Shown: positions 42,783 to 54,897, counted from the stretch's first letter. The stretch is DNA of 64,000 bases from Perkinsus olseni (GCA_013115125.1 JABANN010000091.1:1-64000); one strand, 5' to 3'. Program-made: numbers and translations. Notes: generated from the letters alone by a model not told the origin.

Positions 42783-43584
42783 CTAGACCTTTACTACCAA
42801 ATACACTTGGCTCTCTCCTCGTCCCAAATCCCCTTCACCAACCTTCAAATTCAACCTTCTCTCATCAAAATCAAACTGAGCAACAACCAGTTCGACCCCT
42901 GGCTGGCCCCTCCCCGACAGCCCCACCTGTATCGAGTACCCAGCCAATTTCTCCCACAGAGTTTTCCTTCCCGCGCGACAGTCTCTCGCCAGCTCCCCGA
43001 TCTCATCATCTTCGAACCAGAATTTTCTCCTACCACTTTTCTTGCAGCTCCCAGACGTATCTTCGCACAGCGAAGATTTTCGATCGACCTTGGGAGTCGA
43101 TCGCTGGGTCAGCCGGGAGGAACCCTTCGTTCCTGAACGCGATTCCCTCACAACGATCGAGCGCGAAACCGCTGGGCTCACGTCTCGTTCCTTGGCGACT
43201 CCCAAGACTTAGTCGTTTCCGAGCTTCGATTGCCGCTTTCCGTGGAGTGCACCGGCGAGACATTGAAGGAGAATGGGAATGAAAACTCCACTCGCAAGAG
43301 TATCTTAGGTCAATCATAGGTCGTAGCGGAATAAGAACACCACCCGGCTCCAGTCTCCGAGACGGCCCCTCGGTCGTCCCAACATTCCCAGAATGCGCCC
43401 TTCCCAAAGTGCTGGTAGAACCGTCAGGGTAGAGATCCAATCCGAGCTGAAAAACATGTTTCATATTCTGGTCAGCTTTCGATCGGCGGAAACGACAATG
43501 ACTCTGCGCTGTGACCAACACGAATTGAGGAAATTGAAGTGAGAGCAAGAGTGCAAGATTCTCTCTACGCCCCAATGGGATCAC
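42783..43584 (-). CDS. Unrecognised gene, strand uncertain
   Basis: Minus frames read FQLGLDLYPDGSTSTLGRAH (after a TTTTTCAG acceptor) and KFWFEDDEIGELARDCRAGR ... VAQFDFDERRLNLKVGEGDL, which look like protein. A longer + frame across 42659-43282 is Pro/Ser/Arg-rich and looks like a shadow. No family is assigned. Confidence 0.35.
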
Positions 43585-43621
43585 TTAGCCGGGCTAAGTT
43601 AGCCCCTCTGGAAGGAAGGTC

Positions 43622-44945
43622 GTGGACTGCCTATCAAACGAGCCAGCGGTGGACACGATGCTCACGTTGGGCGTGCAAGTGATCGACACAGGCTCGATCC
43701 TCTGTAACGTCACTCGACAGGAGATGTACGAGTACTTGTCTTCCGCCGCCGAGACGCTTGAAGTGAAAGTTCTATGTGACCCCAATGTTGAATTTGAGCC
43801 CGCCACGGGGTTTACCGGGACGGAGAAGAAAAAGAAGAAAGAACGGTCGACAACAACGACTGCGACCACTCCAACCCCAACCGGGCCAACTCTATCCAAA
43901 CTCGGCGTGGATGACAAGTTCTCTGATCGACAGTGGAACCTCGAAGCTATTGGTATAAAGGAAGCATGGAGAGAATGAAAAAGGGCCGGGTTTGAGAACA
44001 GGGGAATGTTGTTGCCGTCATTGACTACGAGCATGCGGATTTGCGGGAAATATTCTCACCTCTAGCACAGCCTGTGCTAGAGGTGTGCCAGGTGCTGAGA
44101 GCCTGTGCTGCACAGGAGGCGTCCGCGGTTACAACTTCCACGATAATAATAATGATACCAGCGACGTTTTGTTGGACCATGGCACGTTCGTTGCCGGTAT
44201 CATAGGAGCCACGACCAATAACACTATCGGGCTAGCAGGCATCGCTGACTTGAAGATGATGCCCATCAACGTCACCAACTCGGAAGGCTCCGCTCCTCTC
44301 GCCGAGTTGGCCAAAGGGCTCAACTATGCTCTCGACGATGGTGCGAAGGTGTCCTGCATTGCCTTTGCCAGTAGTGGTCCCAGTCCGGTACTCGAGAAGG
44401 CGATAGAGAGAGCTGCCCAGCTTGGTCATCTCGTCGTCACGGCTGCTGGAAACGGAGGACGCGACATCACCCAAAGGAAGCGTTTCCCGTGCGCCTACAC
44501 CGAGAGATTGGATGCGTTGTGCGTCGCTGGCAGTGATGAACGCGGCCGACTCGCTCATAGGAGCAACTTTGCTTCTTATGTTGACATCGCAGCCCCTAGG
44601 ACACGCATTTGGTCGGCTGGTATCCATAATAAGTACTTTCGTGATAGTGGCACTTCCGCTGCGACTGCTCACGTCGCTGGAGTTGTCAGTCTTTTATACG
44701 GCATGGATCACCCCTTAAGGATAGTTATAAGCGCGCTGGTGAAGGTAGTCGATGTTCTCTTGGACAGCTCTGGGCGGTCTTTACCGCATTTTGGCGTGGT
44801 AAACGCGAAAAGAACTGTGGAGTGGGCTGAAATTATGGCCACGTTTCCGCCTACCGCCTCACCGAAATCTACAACCCAGTCGGTGCCCTGGACGACACCT
44901 ACAACTGCTTCAACCCTGTCGCCGAATTTCGGCGGCCGAAACTAA
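43622..44945 (+). CDS. Subtilisin-like serine protease (S8)
   Basis: Secreted or surface protease. A proregion-like part has a Lys-run and Thr-rich linker (EKKKKKERSTTTTATT), then FSDRQWNLEAIGIKEAW, typical of the mature S8 start. Catalytic segments: Asp in NVVAVIDYEHADL (usually DTG), His in LDHGTFVAGIIGA, oxyanion Asn in TAAGNGG, Ser in SGTSAATAHVAG (usually GTSMAAPHVAG). The C-terminal tail is Thr/Pro/Ser-rich (TASPKSTTQSVPWTTPT). Between IKEAW and NVVAVID the frame changes without a clear GT-AG intron, and again near a hairpin at 44059-44083, so either unusual introns or damage is present. The N-terminal signal peptide exon is not found. Similar tail repeats continue to about 45080. Confidence 0.82.
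44059..44083. repeat. Perfect hairpin within the subtilisin gene
   Basis: CCTCTAGCACAG pairs with CTGTGCTAGAGG around a one-base centre, where the protease reading frame is interrupted. Confidence 0.85.
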
Positions 44946-46208
44946 CCTTGCCTCCTTGGCGGAGTTGTTGATCCCCTCACCGAAGCCTACAACCCAGTTG
45001 GCCCCCTCGCCGAAAACAACCATTCAGACCTCTCCACCTGAACCTCAAGGTCCGTCGTTCCCGCCGTTCAGTCGTCCTTGAAGGGGTATCTTTCTTGGAA
45101 GGACGGTCCTTCCAAGAAAGACACTCTTCGTCAGAAAGTCGTCCTTCCAAGTTCAGTAATACATCACTACTTGTACGTGGCTTTCCCTTTCACAGACTGT
45201 CCACACGAGTTACTCTATTCATTGTCGTCCAAGTTCATACGTGGCCAAAGTTAGCTGGTCGCTATCGTGCTCGTCAAAGTAGCGATGCACCGTTATTTCC
45301 TATTTGTTTGTCCCCAAAACTGGGGTACTTTTGCCTTGTCGAGTACTAACCAGAGTTTACCTCCACGCATGAGGATTTAGTAACGCGCTAATAGGCGGGA
45401 AAGGCTCGTTATCCCATCTGCGGTCCCGAGCCCCCTCGCGAGGTATGCTGATCACAATTTGTGATTCACAAAGTTGTTTGCATACAGAAGGTTTCCGCGT
45501 TTTCCCCAATTTTGCGTTGCTGCCGAGTTGAGTTGGAAACGTATCATGTTCGCGAAGAATGAACCCGTAACGCAGGGGCGTATCATGTTCGGGAAGAAGT
45601 ACTGGGACGCAGAGATGGTTGAACATCGGAGGTTCCAGATTTGAAAGCCGCTGAGAATCCGCACAGCCATTCCTGCTGATGGGGCATTAGGCGGGAGGCA
45701 AATTTGTCCGGCAGGCCCCTCTCGTGTACTGGAGCACACAAATGAGGCGTTGAACAGTGCCAAATTGCAACTGACGAACCTTGCGATTTACGAGCGTGAA
45801 AAAAGACTATCACATGCGACCCGAATAGCAAGGTGAAGGCAGATTGCCACTGATGGCATCACTGTGATTCAACATTGCCGACATCTCGTACGGAATACGT
45901 TAGGATTCTTAGTCTTTAGCCAAGCATCGCTGAGCGTTGTGGTGGGGATTCTCAGCTTCTGTCTTTCTAGGGGGCATGCGGGGAACCGCTGGTTCGACTA
46001 TTTCACCGTTCCATGCGGTAACCCGAGACAGTCGAGACTTCCCGATCTTGTGGAAGAGCTTATGCCCAGGAAACGCAGAGAGCGCGCCCAATTGTGCTAA
46101 GTGGGAATTCCGAAACCTAACAACTGAATACCTCACTCCGCACGTCCTCACTGTATTGCCCCCTCGAGTCCTTAGTGTCCACCTTTGCGGCACAGCATTC
46201 TATTAACA
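44946..46208. other. Intergenic; hairpin, no gene recognised
   Basis: Thr/Pro tail-like repeats of the protease (SPKPTTQLAPSPKTT frame) continue to about 45080. A perfect hairpin with arm TCTTTCTTGGAAGGAC lies at 45089-45121. Frames beyond are unconvincing. Confidence 0.45.
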
Positions 46209-47889
46209 ATGCGACCCTTCCTCGGCTGGGCTGCTTCCGTTATAGGCTTGTGCGCAGCGATGGGCGGCATACGAGAGTGTCTGTCGGCCTACAGCCCCGC
46301 GCCGGAGAACCCATCAAGTGAATCACTAATTCAAGAGCTTCATCGAGACTCGTCGCCCTCAGATAAGCGTAAAAGGTCGAGCTCGGGGCCATCAGAGAAG
46401 AAGAGGAGACTCTCCTCAGGAGAGCCCTCGCGGAAGATAGAGGTAGGGACTGTTGTCGTGAATAGCAGAGAATTCTAATTTCTTCTGGTTCCCCTCAGGA
46501 AAAAGATTGTAGGATGAAGAACATAACCCATGTCCGCGATGACGGGGTTAGTATCGAATATTGCAGCATCAACGGCATGACTTTGCAAAAAAATTTCTTT
46601 TATACTTCAAAGAAGACTGCCAACGGGAACGAAAAATATTTCACCATTACCTGCGCTGGCTCATCGTTTCAAACGTAAGTCGTCTAGAATACGCCACCGG
46701 AAAGCATCTTTGCAGAGATCGCCTATTGGCGAGAAAATTTAGACTCATCGTTCTTGCCTCGTGGGGTGTATCCGAAACATTACTCTCACTTTAGCGATGG
46801 TGATTGGCTGTGTGCTCGGTTAAGATCGAGTTATTGGCTCATTGGCTGAGCACGAGGTCAGGCCCCGTCAATCCGCTTGACGTTGTTACTCAATAATATT
46901 GAGTTGATACCAATGGGTGCTTTGCCATCGAAATACGACGCCCAGAATTGGCTCATAACTACACCATTTCCAGACCAAATTAGTAAATCCCCAGAGCAAT
47001 TTAATTAAGCCCAGGCCAAATTAGTAAAACCCCAAAGCAATTTAATCGGCACACGAGACGCATCCGGATCGTCCCTCCTCCCGCCCCGGGGACTCCGGTC
47101 ATGAGTGGCGGGAGATGCGGTAGGAGTCCTACCGCAGTGCGGTTGACTCCCCGCTTCCTCCTCCTGCGGTTGACTTCGTCCTACCGTAGGACGAAGTCAG
47201 AGTACCTCCTGCCGTACTGTGATATCTTGCTCTGAGAAGACGTTGAAGCGAGCACTATGCAACTTTGTATACGATGCTTCAATCACGCCCAAACCTCGTA
47301 CCCTTGTTGCTCAGCAATGGAAGGCATGCCAGTCGGAGCCCTAATTCGGATGTTTAACGATTAAAGTTCAACCTGCGATCTGTGTGAGTTTTTCCGTACT
47401 TGTTGGGCTCTACTAAATTGGTTTTTTCATAAAATCAAATTGCTTTGGGGTTTCAGTAATTTGGTCTGGGCTTCGTTAAATTGCTTTGGGGTTTCACTAA
47501 TCTGCTCTGGGCTTTATTAAATTGCTCTGGGGTTTTACCAAGTACTACTTGGCAAGTAGGTCTGGAAATGGTGTAGTGCATGCTCTACGCTCCTCTGGAC
47601 GAGGCTGGTCAGTCACCATCAGTTCACTCTGTTTTCTTTCAGTCATGGGGACGGAGTTTGGCGCGTGTACACGTCCCGGGGTAGACGGCGCCACTTCGTT
47701 TCACTGGATGCTCTCGCGGATATCAACAGCCGCGCATTCGAGATGAGCTGCCCAGCTATCTTCAGACATCTGCAAGTCGAGATATTGGGCATCAGTGACC
47801 CGGTGGATTCCGTGTCACATAAGGCATGTAACGAGTTGGTGACGAAGCTCTGTGCCAGGTTCGTGAGGTCCCTTGCGAATCCAAGCTAG
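46209..47889 (+). CDS. Secreted protein, three exons, family unknown
   Basis: Exons 46209-46442, 46499-46674 and 47643-47889 sum to 657 nt, 218 residues, in frame. A signal peptide (MRPFLGWAASVIGLCAAMGG) is followed by a low-complexity basic/Ser segment (SSPSDKRKRSSSGPSEKKRR). A folded part with cysteines follows (EKDCRMKNITHVRDDGVSIE, KYFTITCAGSSFQT) and then HGDGVWRVYTSRGRRRHFVS, ALADINSRAFEMSCPAIFRH and CNELVTKLCARFVRSLANPS. The second intron is 968 nt and contains a foldback element. The Lys/Arg-rich linker may be a processing region (inference). Confidence 0.85.
46958..47577. mobile_element. Foldback/TIR non-autonomous element in an intron
   Basis: About 620 bp with outer inverted repeats ACTACACCATTTCCAGACC / GGTCTGGAAATGGTGTAGT. 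Inside them, on both sides, lie tandem units of about 33 bp related to CCCAGAGCAATTTAATTAAG, inverted with respect to each other. The centre holds further palindromes (GGTAGGAGTCCTACC; GACTTCGTCCTACCGTAGGA). No ORF. No clear target-site duplication was found. It lies wholly inside the 46675-47642 intron, so splicing should remove it. Confidence 0.82.
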
Positions 47890-49764
47890 CGTTCAGTCAC
47901 TCATCTCCTCTGAATCATCAACGTTTATCGGTTGACTCATGAGCTCGCTCACCATTGCAGCATCAGCAATAGATTTACGTGTTTTCATGATCAATGATTG
48001 GCATGGTCAGTCGCAGCGAATTATTAGAACCCCATGTCATGACGATGTGTGGACCAAGTTAGTCCGACTAACTCCGGCCCGGAGTCTCCCGGTATTGAGT
48101 ACTTCAGTGTGAAGTCTACATGATGTAGAGTCTACAATGTAGACAACATCAGTGTCATGATGACACTGTCATCGATTTACTAGGAGTATCAAGCTCGACT
48201 ATGTGCGGATACTCTGTATGTGCTCCAACTAAATCGTTGGTTGAACCAACTTGGTTCGACGACGTTGACTGTGGGATTATTCCAAGATCCGCTTCCGGCT
48301 CAGACTTGAAAGTAACATACTCCCCCATTATAGCTGATTTAGCTATTAGTTGATCGAGATTAGTTGACTTGACACAACAACACTATCCACTGTGGACGCT
48401 CTCAACTGGACACTGTCCAGTGGACAGTCCACACTAAGCACCTAGATGGTGATTTCCCAATTCCTTCGTGGCTTCCGTCGCATGGTGGTGGTTTTCGATA
48501 TTTTCTGCTACGCTCCAGCCGGACCTACCGAGCCCGATTGGGCTAACATCTCCAGCTGACAGAGGCACAAAGTTTGTGCCACAAACGCAACAGGCGCGGA
48601 ACTCAAACTTCTGAATTGAGTGAACTTGGGCTTATCTAGATTACATAGGAAAATTACTCTGCATCGCAGAGTCGGCGGCTTCGAAGCCAGTGTGCCGAGA
48701 GCCTCTCGAGAATTTCTGTTTATAGAGATGAGCATCGCTGACGGCGCATCAGTCTCCGACCGTTACGTTGCCTTCTCCGAAGAGCTTGAGTTCACCTGTA
48801 CCCGTCCGAGTAGCTGTTAAGTGATCCCCGCGGTTCACTGGTCCACTATATCTGAGGAGGAAGCATTAACGTAGCCACCGCAGTGAAAAGATCGGATGTG
48901 GGGTGGACGAATCATCCAGGATGATTAACATGCTGGATGATCCATCCACCCCTGAAGTAGCACTGCCTTCAACCGAGGGCCATCGGACTTTGATGATGGC
49001 CACTTTCATGATCTTTCAAATGCCTCGAGTCGGGAAATCCAGCATTCCGTGTTCAGAGGAAAGACTAAAGTGCATATGAGAAATGCACAGATATCAGGAA
49101 TTGGCTCAGGGTTGAATCCCGAAATGTCAGAGATCCGAGTGACAATTACCGCGCCACACCTGAGGGAGAGCACTATTCCGGGTACCGAGCTCATCGCATA
49201 ACACCGCACTGATGGATAAATTTCCCACGAGATAACTCGCTGTCCATTATCCTATTGATCGTCGTTGACCCAGCGGTATGGCAGCATATTCATCAAGAAT
49301 CAGAGGCCAAGCCTCCGAGGTCCTTCATGGCATTCGAATCCGAGTGTTACTGCCCCCCCCTCTTTGAACCTTCCCACTTCCTATACTTCGTCTTTCAGCT
49401 CGAAAGCCACCGGTTATACCTCAACTCTCGGTGTTGTATCGTCTCTTGATGTCGCCCCACTCGTTGTCACGCAGATGGGACACGACTTTGTTGACGACGA
49501 ACGAATCGCCTCCCTTAGCTGTCTTCGTCCCCTTGTATAACAGTATCTCCATCGGATTGCGGACCGTGCTCCCTCATACCGGCGATGCGTTCCAGCAGGT
49601 AGCCGGTAGTCTCTCGCAGCTCATCGTTGTGTTCTTAGACGGCTACTTCATCCACACCATCACAAACCCGAACTTCAAACTCATCCATACACACATTCAA
49701 AACCATATAATGGGTAATTTCGCCGCTTCCAAGCCCTCCATATATTGTGCCCGTAGTAAAAACA
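47890..49764. other. No gene recognised; palindrome-rich
   Basis: Many short palindromes (AGTGTCATGATGACACT near 48152; CACTGTCCAGTGGACAGT near 48410). Frames at 48508-48820 on both strands and at 49255-49820 (+) could include exons, but none is supported. Confidence 0.4.
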
Positions 49765-50061
49765 CTAGATCTTATCCCTCTCCTCCTCCCTCAATGAGGA
49801 CCCCTCATCTTTGTAGTTAACATAATTGTTTGCCGAATTCTCTTGAGGCTTGGGCGCAACGACTTCGTCGCGACTGACAACCTGAGCGGTCAATGGGTTG
49901 CCATCACTCTGGCTGACAGTAAGCCACCAGTAAAAGCATACCACCCCTGTGCCATAACTGTCGTTGCCGTAACCCTCCATGTGGTACAGCGACATCCTTA
50001 GCGTGGATGGCGTCGAATTTGCCGTAGATGGCGGATAGTTCTCTTCAACGACACCGGGCAC
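49765..50061 (-). CDS. C-terminal exon of an unrecognised protein
   Basis: The frame reads MSLYHMEGYGNDSYGTGVVC FYWWLTVSQSDGNPL then an acidic polar tail (VVAPKPQENSANNYVNYKDE GSSLREEERDKI) and TAG. Composition is convincing for coding; the single short aromatic-hydrophobic patch might be a membrane segment. Upstream exons are not resolved. Confidence 0.5.
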   Translation of the reverse strand: MPGVVEENYPPSTANSTPSTLRMSLYHMEGYGNDSYGTGVVCFYWWLTVSQSDGNPLTAQVVSRDEVVAPKPQENSANNYVNYKDEGSSLREEERDKI

Positions 50062-51444
50062 GCTTCTCCGCCGCTATGATTTGTTTCTCTGCTGAATGTC
50101 ATCAGAATACTTGAATTCGTTCTTCCGCAACTTCGAAGCACACGGCACAGTGCCGGGCCTCCGGGTGAAGACCGCTCATACGTGTACAACCTCTACTGTA
50201 CAGGAACTCTCCCCGAAAAAGCAAATCAATACCCTGCGTAGCAGAGCCTACAATAGGCCCCGAGCTCGGAGTTGCAGGGAAGACTTCCCTGGGAAGTGCT
50301 CGGATTGTGTACTATTGCGCACACTCAGATACACTGTCCCTCAGGGAATTCTCACTCGACTCGAATCTGCGGGAACCTCCCTCGGCCCGAGGGCCTCGGA
50401 TCGGAACCCGGAAGACGCGAACGCTGGGAGGGGCCCAAAGAACAAATCGCATGCTGCGAGAAATTACAAATAACGTGGAAACTGACACGAGATGGTGGAA
50501 TTTCTGACAGACTTCCTCCTAGGAAGTTCTTGTGCAGTCGGTAAGGAAATTTCGAGCATGCAGCTATATACCCAAAGTAGTGATCGCTTTACACGCGTGC
50601 TCACCAGGAAGTGCCGGGGGATACCTACTCGGGATATTCAATCCATCCGAATTGGGAGTAACCCTTCAACCAAAAAGAATCGCCAGAGACGCTTGGTCGA
50701 AACAGTGCTTGCTGCCCAGCCGGTATCTGGAAACCGAAAACCATAGCCGGTTCTCTAGGAAGCCACCTTCACTCCTATCCATTCAAACGACGAAATAAGG
50801 GAACGTCGCTCTGCACGTAGTTCTCGAAGAGATTCATGTTGAATGCCTGGGAATACCCCGAGGAAGTCTCTAGTTTCTGGGAATCAAGTTCACCGTGAAA
50901 ACGCTTTACCTTTATCAAGTTTTCTCATGGCAATTCCAAATGTATATCATCCACACCCCACTGAGACTATCATGCTAACCGTGAACGCTTTCCGTGGCGC
51001 TGTCCCGCCGCGACCTTAGCAATGTTGCGAATTTCAGGCATGTCCCACACAATATCGGGAAGTGTCCCACCCTTCTTTCACGCACCTTCTTACCTCACGT
51101 TTTCCTTCCGAGTCAGGGCCCACACCACCAATCGGTCTCACGCAGACAACGTCAGTGCTCCGATAGAGATAAAACTTCAAAGTGGACTCGGTGTTATTAG
51201 TAATAACGATCGGGTGCAGCTTTCGAGCCACTTGTATCTACCAAACCACGATTGAACCACAATGTGTAGCACGCAATGCGAGCGCTAGGCTAAGCTGTGT
51301 AGTAAATTAAACCGAACCCAAGACACTCGTTATGAGTAAAAGGTCGTAGGCTTTTACACGAGCTTAAAAAAACAATAACATCTGAGTAATGCGCTCTAGC
51401 ATCACGCTATAAACGACACAGCAAAATTTTAAAATCGGAGACAA
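50062..51444. other. No gene recognised
   Basis: Competing frames on both strands. The + strand near 51130-51255 (ADNVSAPIEIKLQSGLGVIS NNDRVQLSSHLYL) is the most protein-like. Splice structure unclear. Confidence 0.35.
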
Positions 51445-51893
51445 TTATTGTGTAATATAGGGACAATCTCTACACTGCGCTAGATATCCAAAATTGTGTA
51501 ATCTATTAAGTACATAAACGTATCCTTCCAGTTGTCCTGTTGCACTACCAATAGGACCCGGATTTCTCGGATCGGCCGGTTTTCTAGCGCGCCTTATGTT
51601 TAACGGAACGATCGAATCAGTATTTCTATCGACCAGTACATCCCTTGGACGGTAGACGAAGGCTGATCGCCGAGCTCGAAAGTTAAAACGAATACACATC
51701 TCTTTGTCCTGGCGAGAATCCCAAAAACGACTCCATTGCACGTGTGCATCCCGGCCAGGCCTACCCGAGAGAGTTCGTCGCACTTCGCCTGCAGCTCAGC
51801 TGACTGGTCCTGTGAGCCGTTGATTAAATAGTGCCCTGCTAGCCCTAGGGCACTCAAGGCGATACCACCTATCCAGCGAGACACGCTCCTGGA
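51445..51893 (-). CDS. Unrecognised protein with one membrane helix
   Basis: Exon RSVSRWIGGIALSALGLAGH YLINGSQDQSAELQAKCDEL SR, then after a 56-nt intron (GTAGGCCTGGCC ... CTCGCCAG) DKEMCIRFNFRARRSAFVYR PRDVLVDRNTDSIVPLNIRR ARKPADPRNP and a stop at 51445. The small hydrophobic helix near the start may be a membrane anchor. The 5' end is open. Confidence 0.55.
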
Positions 51894-52292
51894 AAAACCG
51901 TCTATAAAGACGACGGCCGTCTGCTATTCCATTGCGCCCTCGACCGAGAGAAGACGAATTACCATGATGAACCGAGCGAATCTAGCAACATCCCCCCTGC
52001 AACCCTCCTGTCCGATCATCACCGACCTGGTACGGTTATTGCAACACCAGCAGCGATCTTCTGAGGCCCAGTGAGCCTCCAGCTACTCATCGGACCAGGC
52101 AAGTAACCGTTTCGGTAGGGAGTCTTCCCACCACTCAGCGCATACGACTGAACACACAAGAATGGCGACCCACCAACACAGGCCAGCGCGGAAGAGCTTG
52201 TGTCAGGATACTATAGCGCAATGGGCTGCGGTTAGACAAAAACAATGACGAGACTTGTTCCCCGTCATCATTCGATCGTAGGACACTCGAGT

Positions 52293-52335
52293 ACCATTGT
52301 AAACGACTTGAATGATTCAAGTCGTTTACAATGGT
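52293..52335. repeat. Perfect 43-nt palindrome plus a second hairpin
   Basis: ACCATTGTAAACGACTTGAA pairs with its complement across a 3-nt centre. A smaller hairpin (CGCCGAAGATTCTTCGGCG) follows directly. It lies just past the stop of the next minus-strand gene and could be a 3'-UTR structure or a mini-element. Confidence 0.88.
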
Positions 52336-52362
52336 ATTCTTCGCCGAAGAATCTTCGGCGAT

Positions 52363-53423
52363 TCAAGTTGAATCGCAACCCTCTGTCGTACCGGCGTGTT
52401 TTCGCTCAGACTTATCGCTGGGAACAGCCTCTCGTGCGACATAATCCGACTCAGACTCTTCGACCGAGCTGCCAAAGGTGCCGCCAGATCCGACAATCGG
52501 CACAGCCAGCTTTTGTCCTGCTCCGCTGACCATCCAGTGGCACTCCGGCCAGTCGCCCAGTGTAAAGTGAAAATACAATCGCGGAGTATTACAAAACCGC
52601 TGTAAAGAGAAACTAAGCCTTCCTGCGATCCGAGAATCAGCACATATAATCTATTGAGCCAGGAACGCTGCTGGGCCTGAGGGTCTTGCAATCTTCCCTC
52701 ATCTTGAAATTCCTCAACTCACCTCATCCCAATACTCGTGTACGTGAGAGCCGCATATGAACCAGAAATTGACTATGCACTTGGCCAACGCCGCCTGAGT
52801 GTTCGCGTCGACAAAACTGATCGCGATGGCCTCCATATCTTGGTCGGCAGAGGACACGCTTAGAGCCAACTCGTACGCTAGTATACGTAGATGATTGAAC
52901 AGAGAAACTGATGAAAAGAAAAAAGTACCCCGCTCAGAACATTGGTGATTGCTTCGAAAGGAGCTTAACGCGGTCAAGTCTCGGCTTGGAGTGTCTCAAA
53001 GCTCCCAGGAGAGGCTCTCAGAGAGAATGAGGAGACTAGAGACTCTTCTCGAAGTCCAGAACGCATGAAACCGGGTGACGTAGGGAATAGCAAATTTTGC
53101 AGTACAAGCGAGCCGACACTCCGCCACAACAAGTCATTCAGAGTCACACCTTCCTCGCGAAAAACGGAAGCTCTCCGAACTCGCGTTAAAGCGAGTCCAG
53201 TCAGTCCCATATTCGACTGCGTCGACGTAAAAGATACGTTTCTCTGTATTCTTCAAAAGTCAACTTTTGATACCAACCGAATGCCGCCAATTCACTTACT
53301 TGCACATCGCTCATCAAGTGTCCGCTCTAAAGGAAGCACCAGATCGTTCTCCTCAGCTGACGTTGATCCCTCCGATCCTCCCGTCTCCTGCTCTCCCATT
53401 TCGAGACAACTGCGACCAGGCAT
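52363..53423 (-). CDS. Unrecognised multi-exon protein
   Basis: Exon 53300-53423 (MPGRSCLEMGEQETGGSEGS TSAEENDLVLPLERTLDERC) joins exon 53150-53216 (IEYGTDWTRFNASSESFRFS RG) in phase. A later exon reads SLFNHLRILAYELALSVSSA, DMEAIAISFVDANTQAALAK and CIVNFWFICGSHVHEYWDE, and a terminal one DWPECHWMVSGAGQKLAVPI ... TEGCDST with a stop at 52363. An exon between 53149 and 52925 is unresolved. No family recognised; cytosolic by composition. Confidence 0.5.
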
Positions 53424-53585
53424 CCTCCGAACTGCGTGAACTCAAGCTCGGCAAAAATGTAGAAAAAAACCCTTACACGTCACTACATGATAATTATGAT
53501 AATGATGAGAAAACTCGGACTGCGAAACGGAGACAATCACAGTGATGACAACCCCAGCCAACAATCATAATGAAATAAGAGAAGA

Positions 53586-53613
53586 TACAAAAAGCGCACG
53601 CCCGAATGATCGA
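53586..53613. repeat. Family-3 core copy
   Basis: AAAAGCGCACGCCCGAATGA TCGATTTC matches the cores in the introns at 39.1 and 56.5 kb with one difference. It lies between two minus-strand genes; an intron is not demonstrated here. Confidence 0.8.
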
Positions 53614-53833
53614 TTTCTAACCCCAAACTAAGTAAGTGAAGGAACAAAATTGATAGAATCCTAAAGGTCCTCTACCATAACTCGGCCAAATCGGCTTCAC
53701 CTTTAGAAATTTCGCTGGGGCAAAACTCGGGCGAGACGCCAACAAATCTTCGTGAAATTATGGAGCATGATCGCGAAAACAGGCGAGGCTGAGAAGATAC
53801 CGCTCCTTAGTATACTCGACCGTGCTTTCGAAA

Positions 53834-54103
53834 TCAGTCCACACCGTCAATAAGTTCGGTTCCGACCAAAGCCCTCGCCACGTGAATGCGAAAGATATTC
53901 TGCAAGTCTACTCCCTGAGGAAGCTTCGTAGCAAGGGCGTCCATTAGGAGTCTTTGAACACGGGCATCGGCCTGGTTGGGCACGGACTCGAAAACCTCCG
54001 ACGGGGAGGGACCAGCCACCAAAGACAGCCTCGACGGACCTGAGCAAGGAGCCTCGTAGCTCGCGATAAGTCTTTTGCGTGAGACCATTTTACGACTGTT
54101 CAT
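53834..54103 (-). CDS. Small unrecognised protein, single exon
   Basis: 89 codons from ATG 54103 (or a second ATG five codons on): MVSRKRLIASYEAPCSGPSR, VFESVPNQADARVQRLLMDA LATKLPQGVDLQNIFRIHVA RALVGTELIDGVD. A helical C-terminal half follows a basic start. No family motif. Confidence 0.55.
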   Translation of the reverse strand: MNSRKMVSRKRLIASYEAPCSGPSRLSLVAGPSPSEVFESVPNQADARVQRLLMDALATKLPQGVDLQNIFRIHVARALVGTELIDGVD

Positions 54104-54289
54104 GCACTAAGAGAATGCGTGCTCCGTTCTTTACACAAAAATTCATGGCAAATTAGTCATTCATCCGGCATGGAATCTTGTTATGAAGAGAATTTCCACG
54201 AGATGTCATTTTCTTAGTTCCTGTTCCGTGAACACTGACAAGAACGACAAATAGAGGAAACGTTCCCGGGAAAGCGACATCCTGCGACT

Positions 54290-54847
54290 TCACTCACCAC
54301 TGACCACCACTCTAGCACTCCCTTCAATCGCCCTGGCAAGCAGCTTGGGGTCGGCTCTCAAACCTGGAGTGGCATGACGCCACGATCGTCCAAGTGACCA
54401 CGAACGATCACAGTCACCAGATCTGAAAAAAACAACTACTCCTTCTTCCTTAAGTTCGGGGAAACCGGAACACCTGCGTATCTCATACAAGCAAATTATC
54501 ATAAGTTTTACACTCCGTTGGTATGAAGAGAGCAGGCTTCACCGCCAGTCGAGAGACACAACTCTCCCTACCCACCGAACGACTGAGGCTCCTCCAACGC
54601 CCTAATCTCACCGTGAAATCAACACCATCACGGAGGCCGATGAGGATGGATGAGTGACAGCTAGCTGCGGACACTTGGAGCCCCATACTTCAGCATCTTC
54701 TCTTCGTGGAAAGTCAATACCTTCGCTCGGAACTGAAAGGCGTACATCATTTACCTCCGTCCACTTCCCGAAAAAATTTCGCAAGAGCGCGGTGATTCGG
54801 TGAATTTCCGAATTTTCCAGGCTGTGTCCCTCCTGAGGGTTTAACAT
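54290..54847 (-). CDS. Possible exons of an unrecognised protein
   Basis: Frame MLNPQEGHSLENSEIHRITA LLRNFFGKWTEVNDVRLSVP to a donor near 54613. After a TTTTTTTCAG acceptor, DLVTVIVRGHLDDRGVMPLQ or, in the next frame, ADPKLLARAIEGSARVVVS. Exon joins are uncertain. Confidence 0.35.
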
Positions 54848-54897
54848 TGACGACGGATTTTCTGTTGAACGTAGCAGTACGGGCTAGACTCTAGCCG

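Noticed and set aside
42659-43282. 207-codon + strand ORF as a gene
   Set aside because: It is Pro/Ser/Arg-rich with no domain pattern and starts within a tRNA-like repeat; the minus-strand frames look more protein-like.
49106-49120. CAGGGTTGAATCCCG as a B-box copy
   Set aside because: One mismatch at a key C, no second arm, no intron context.
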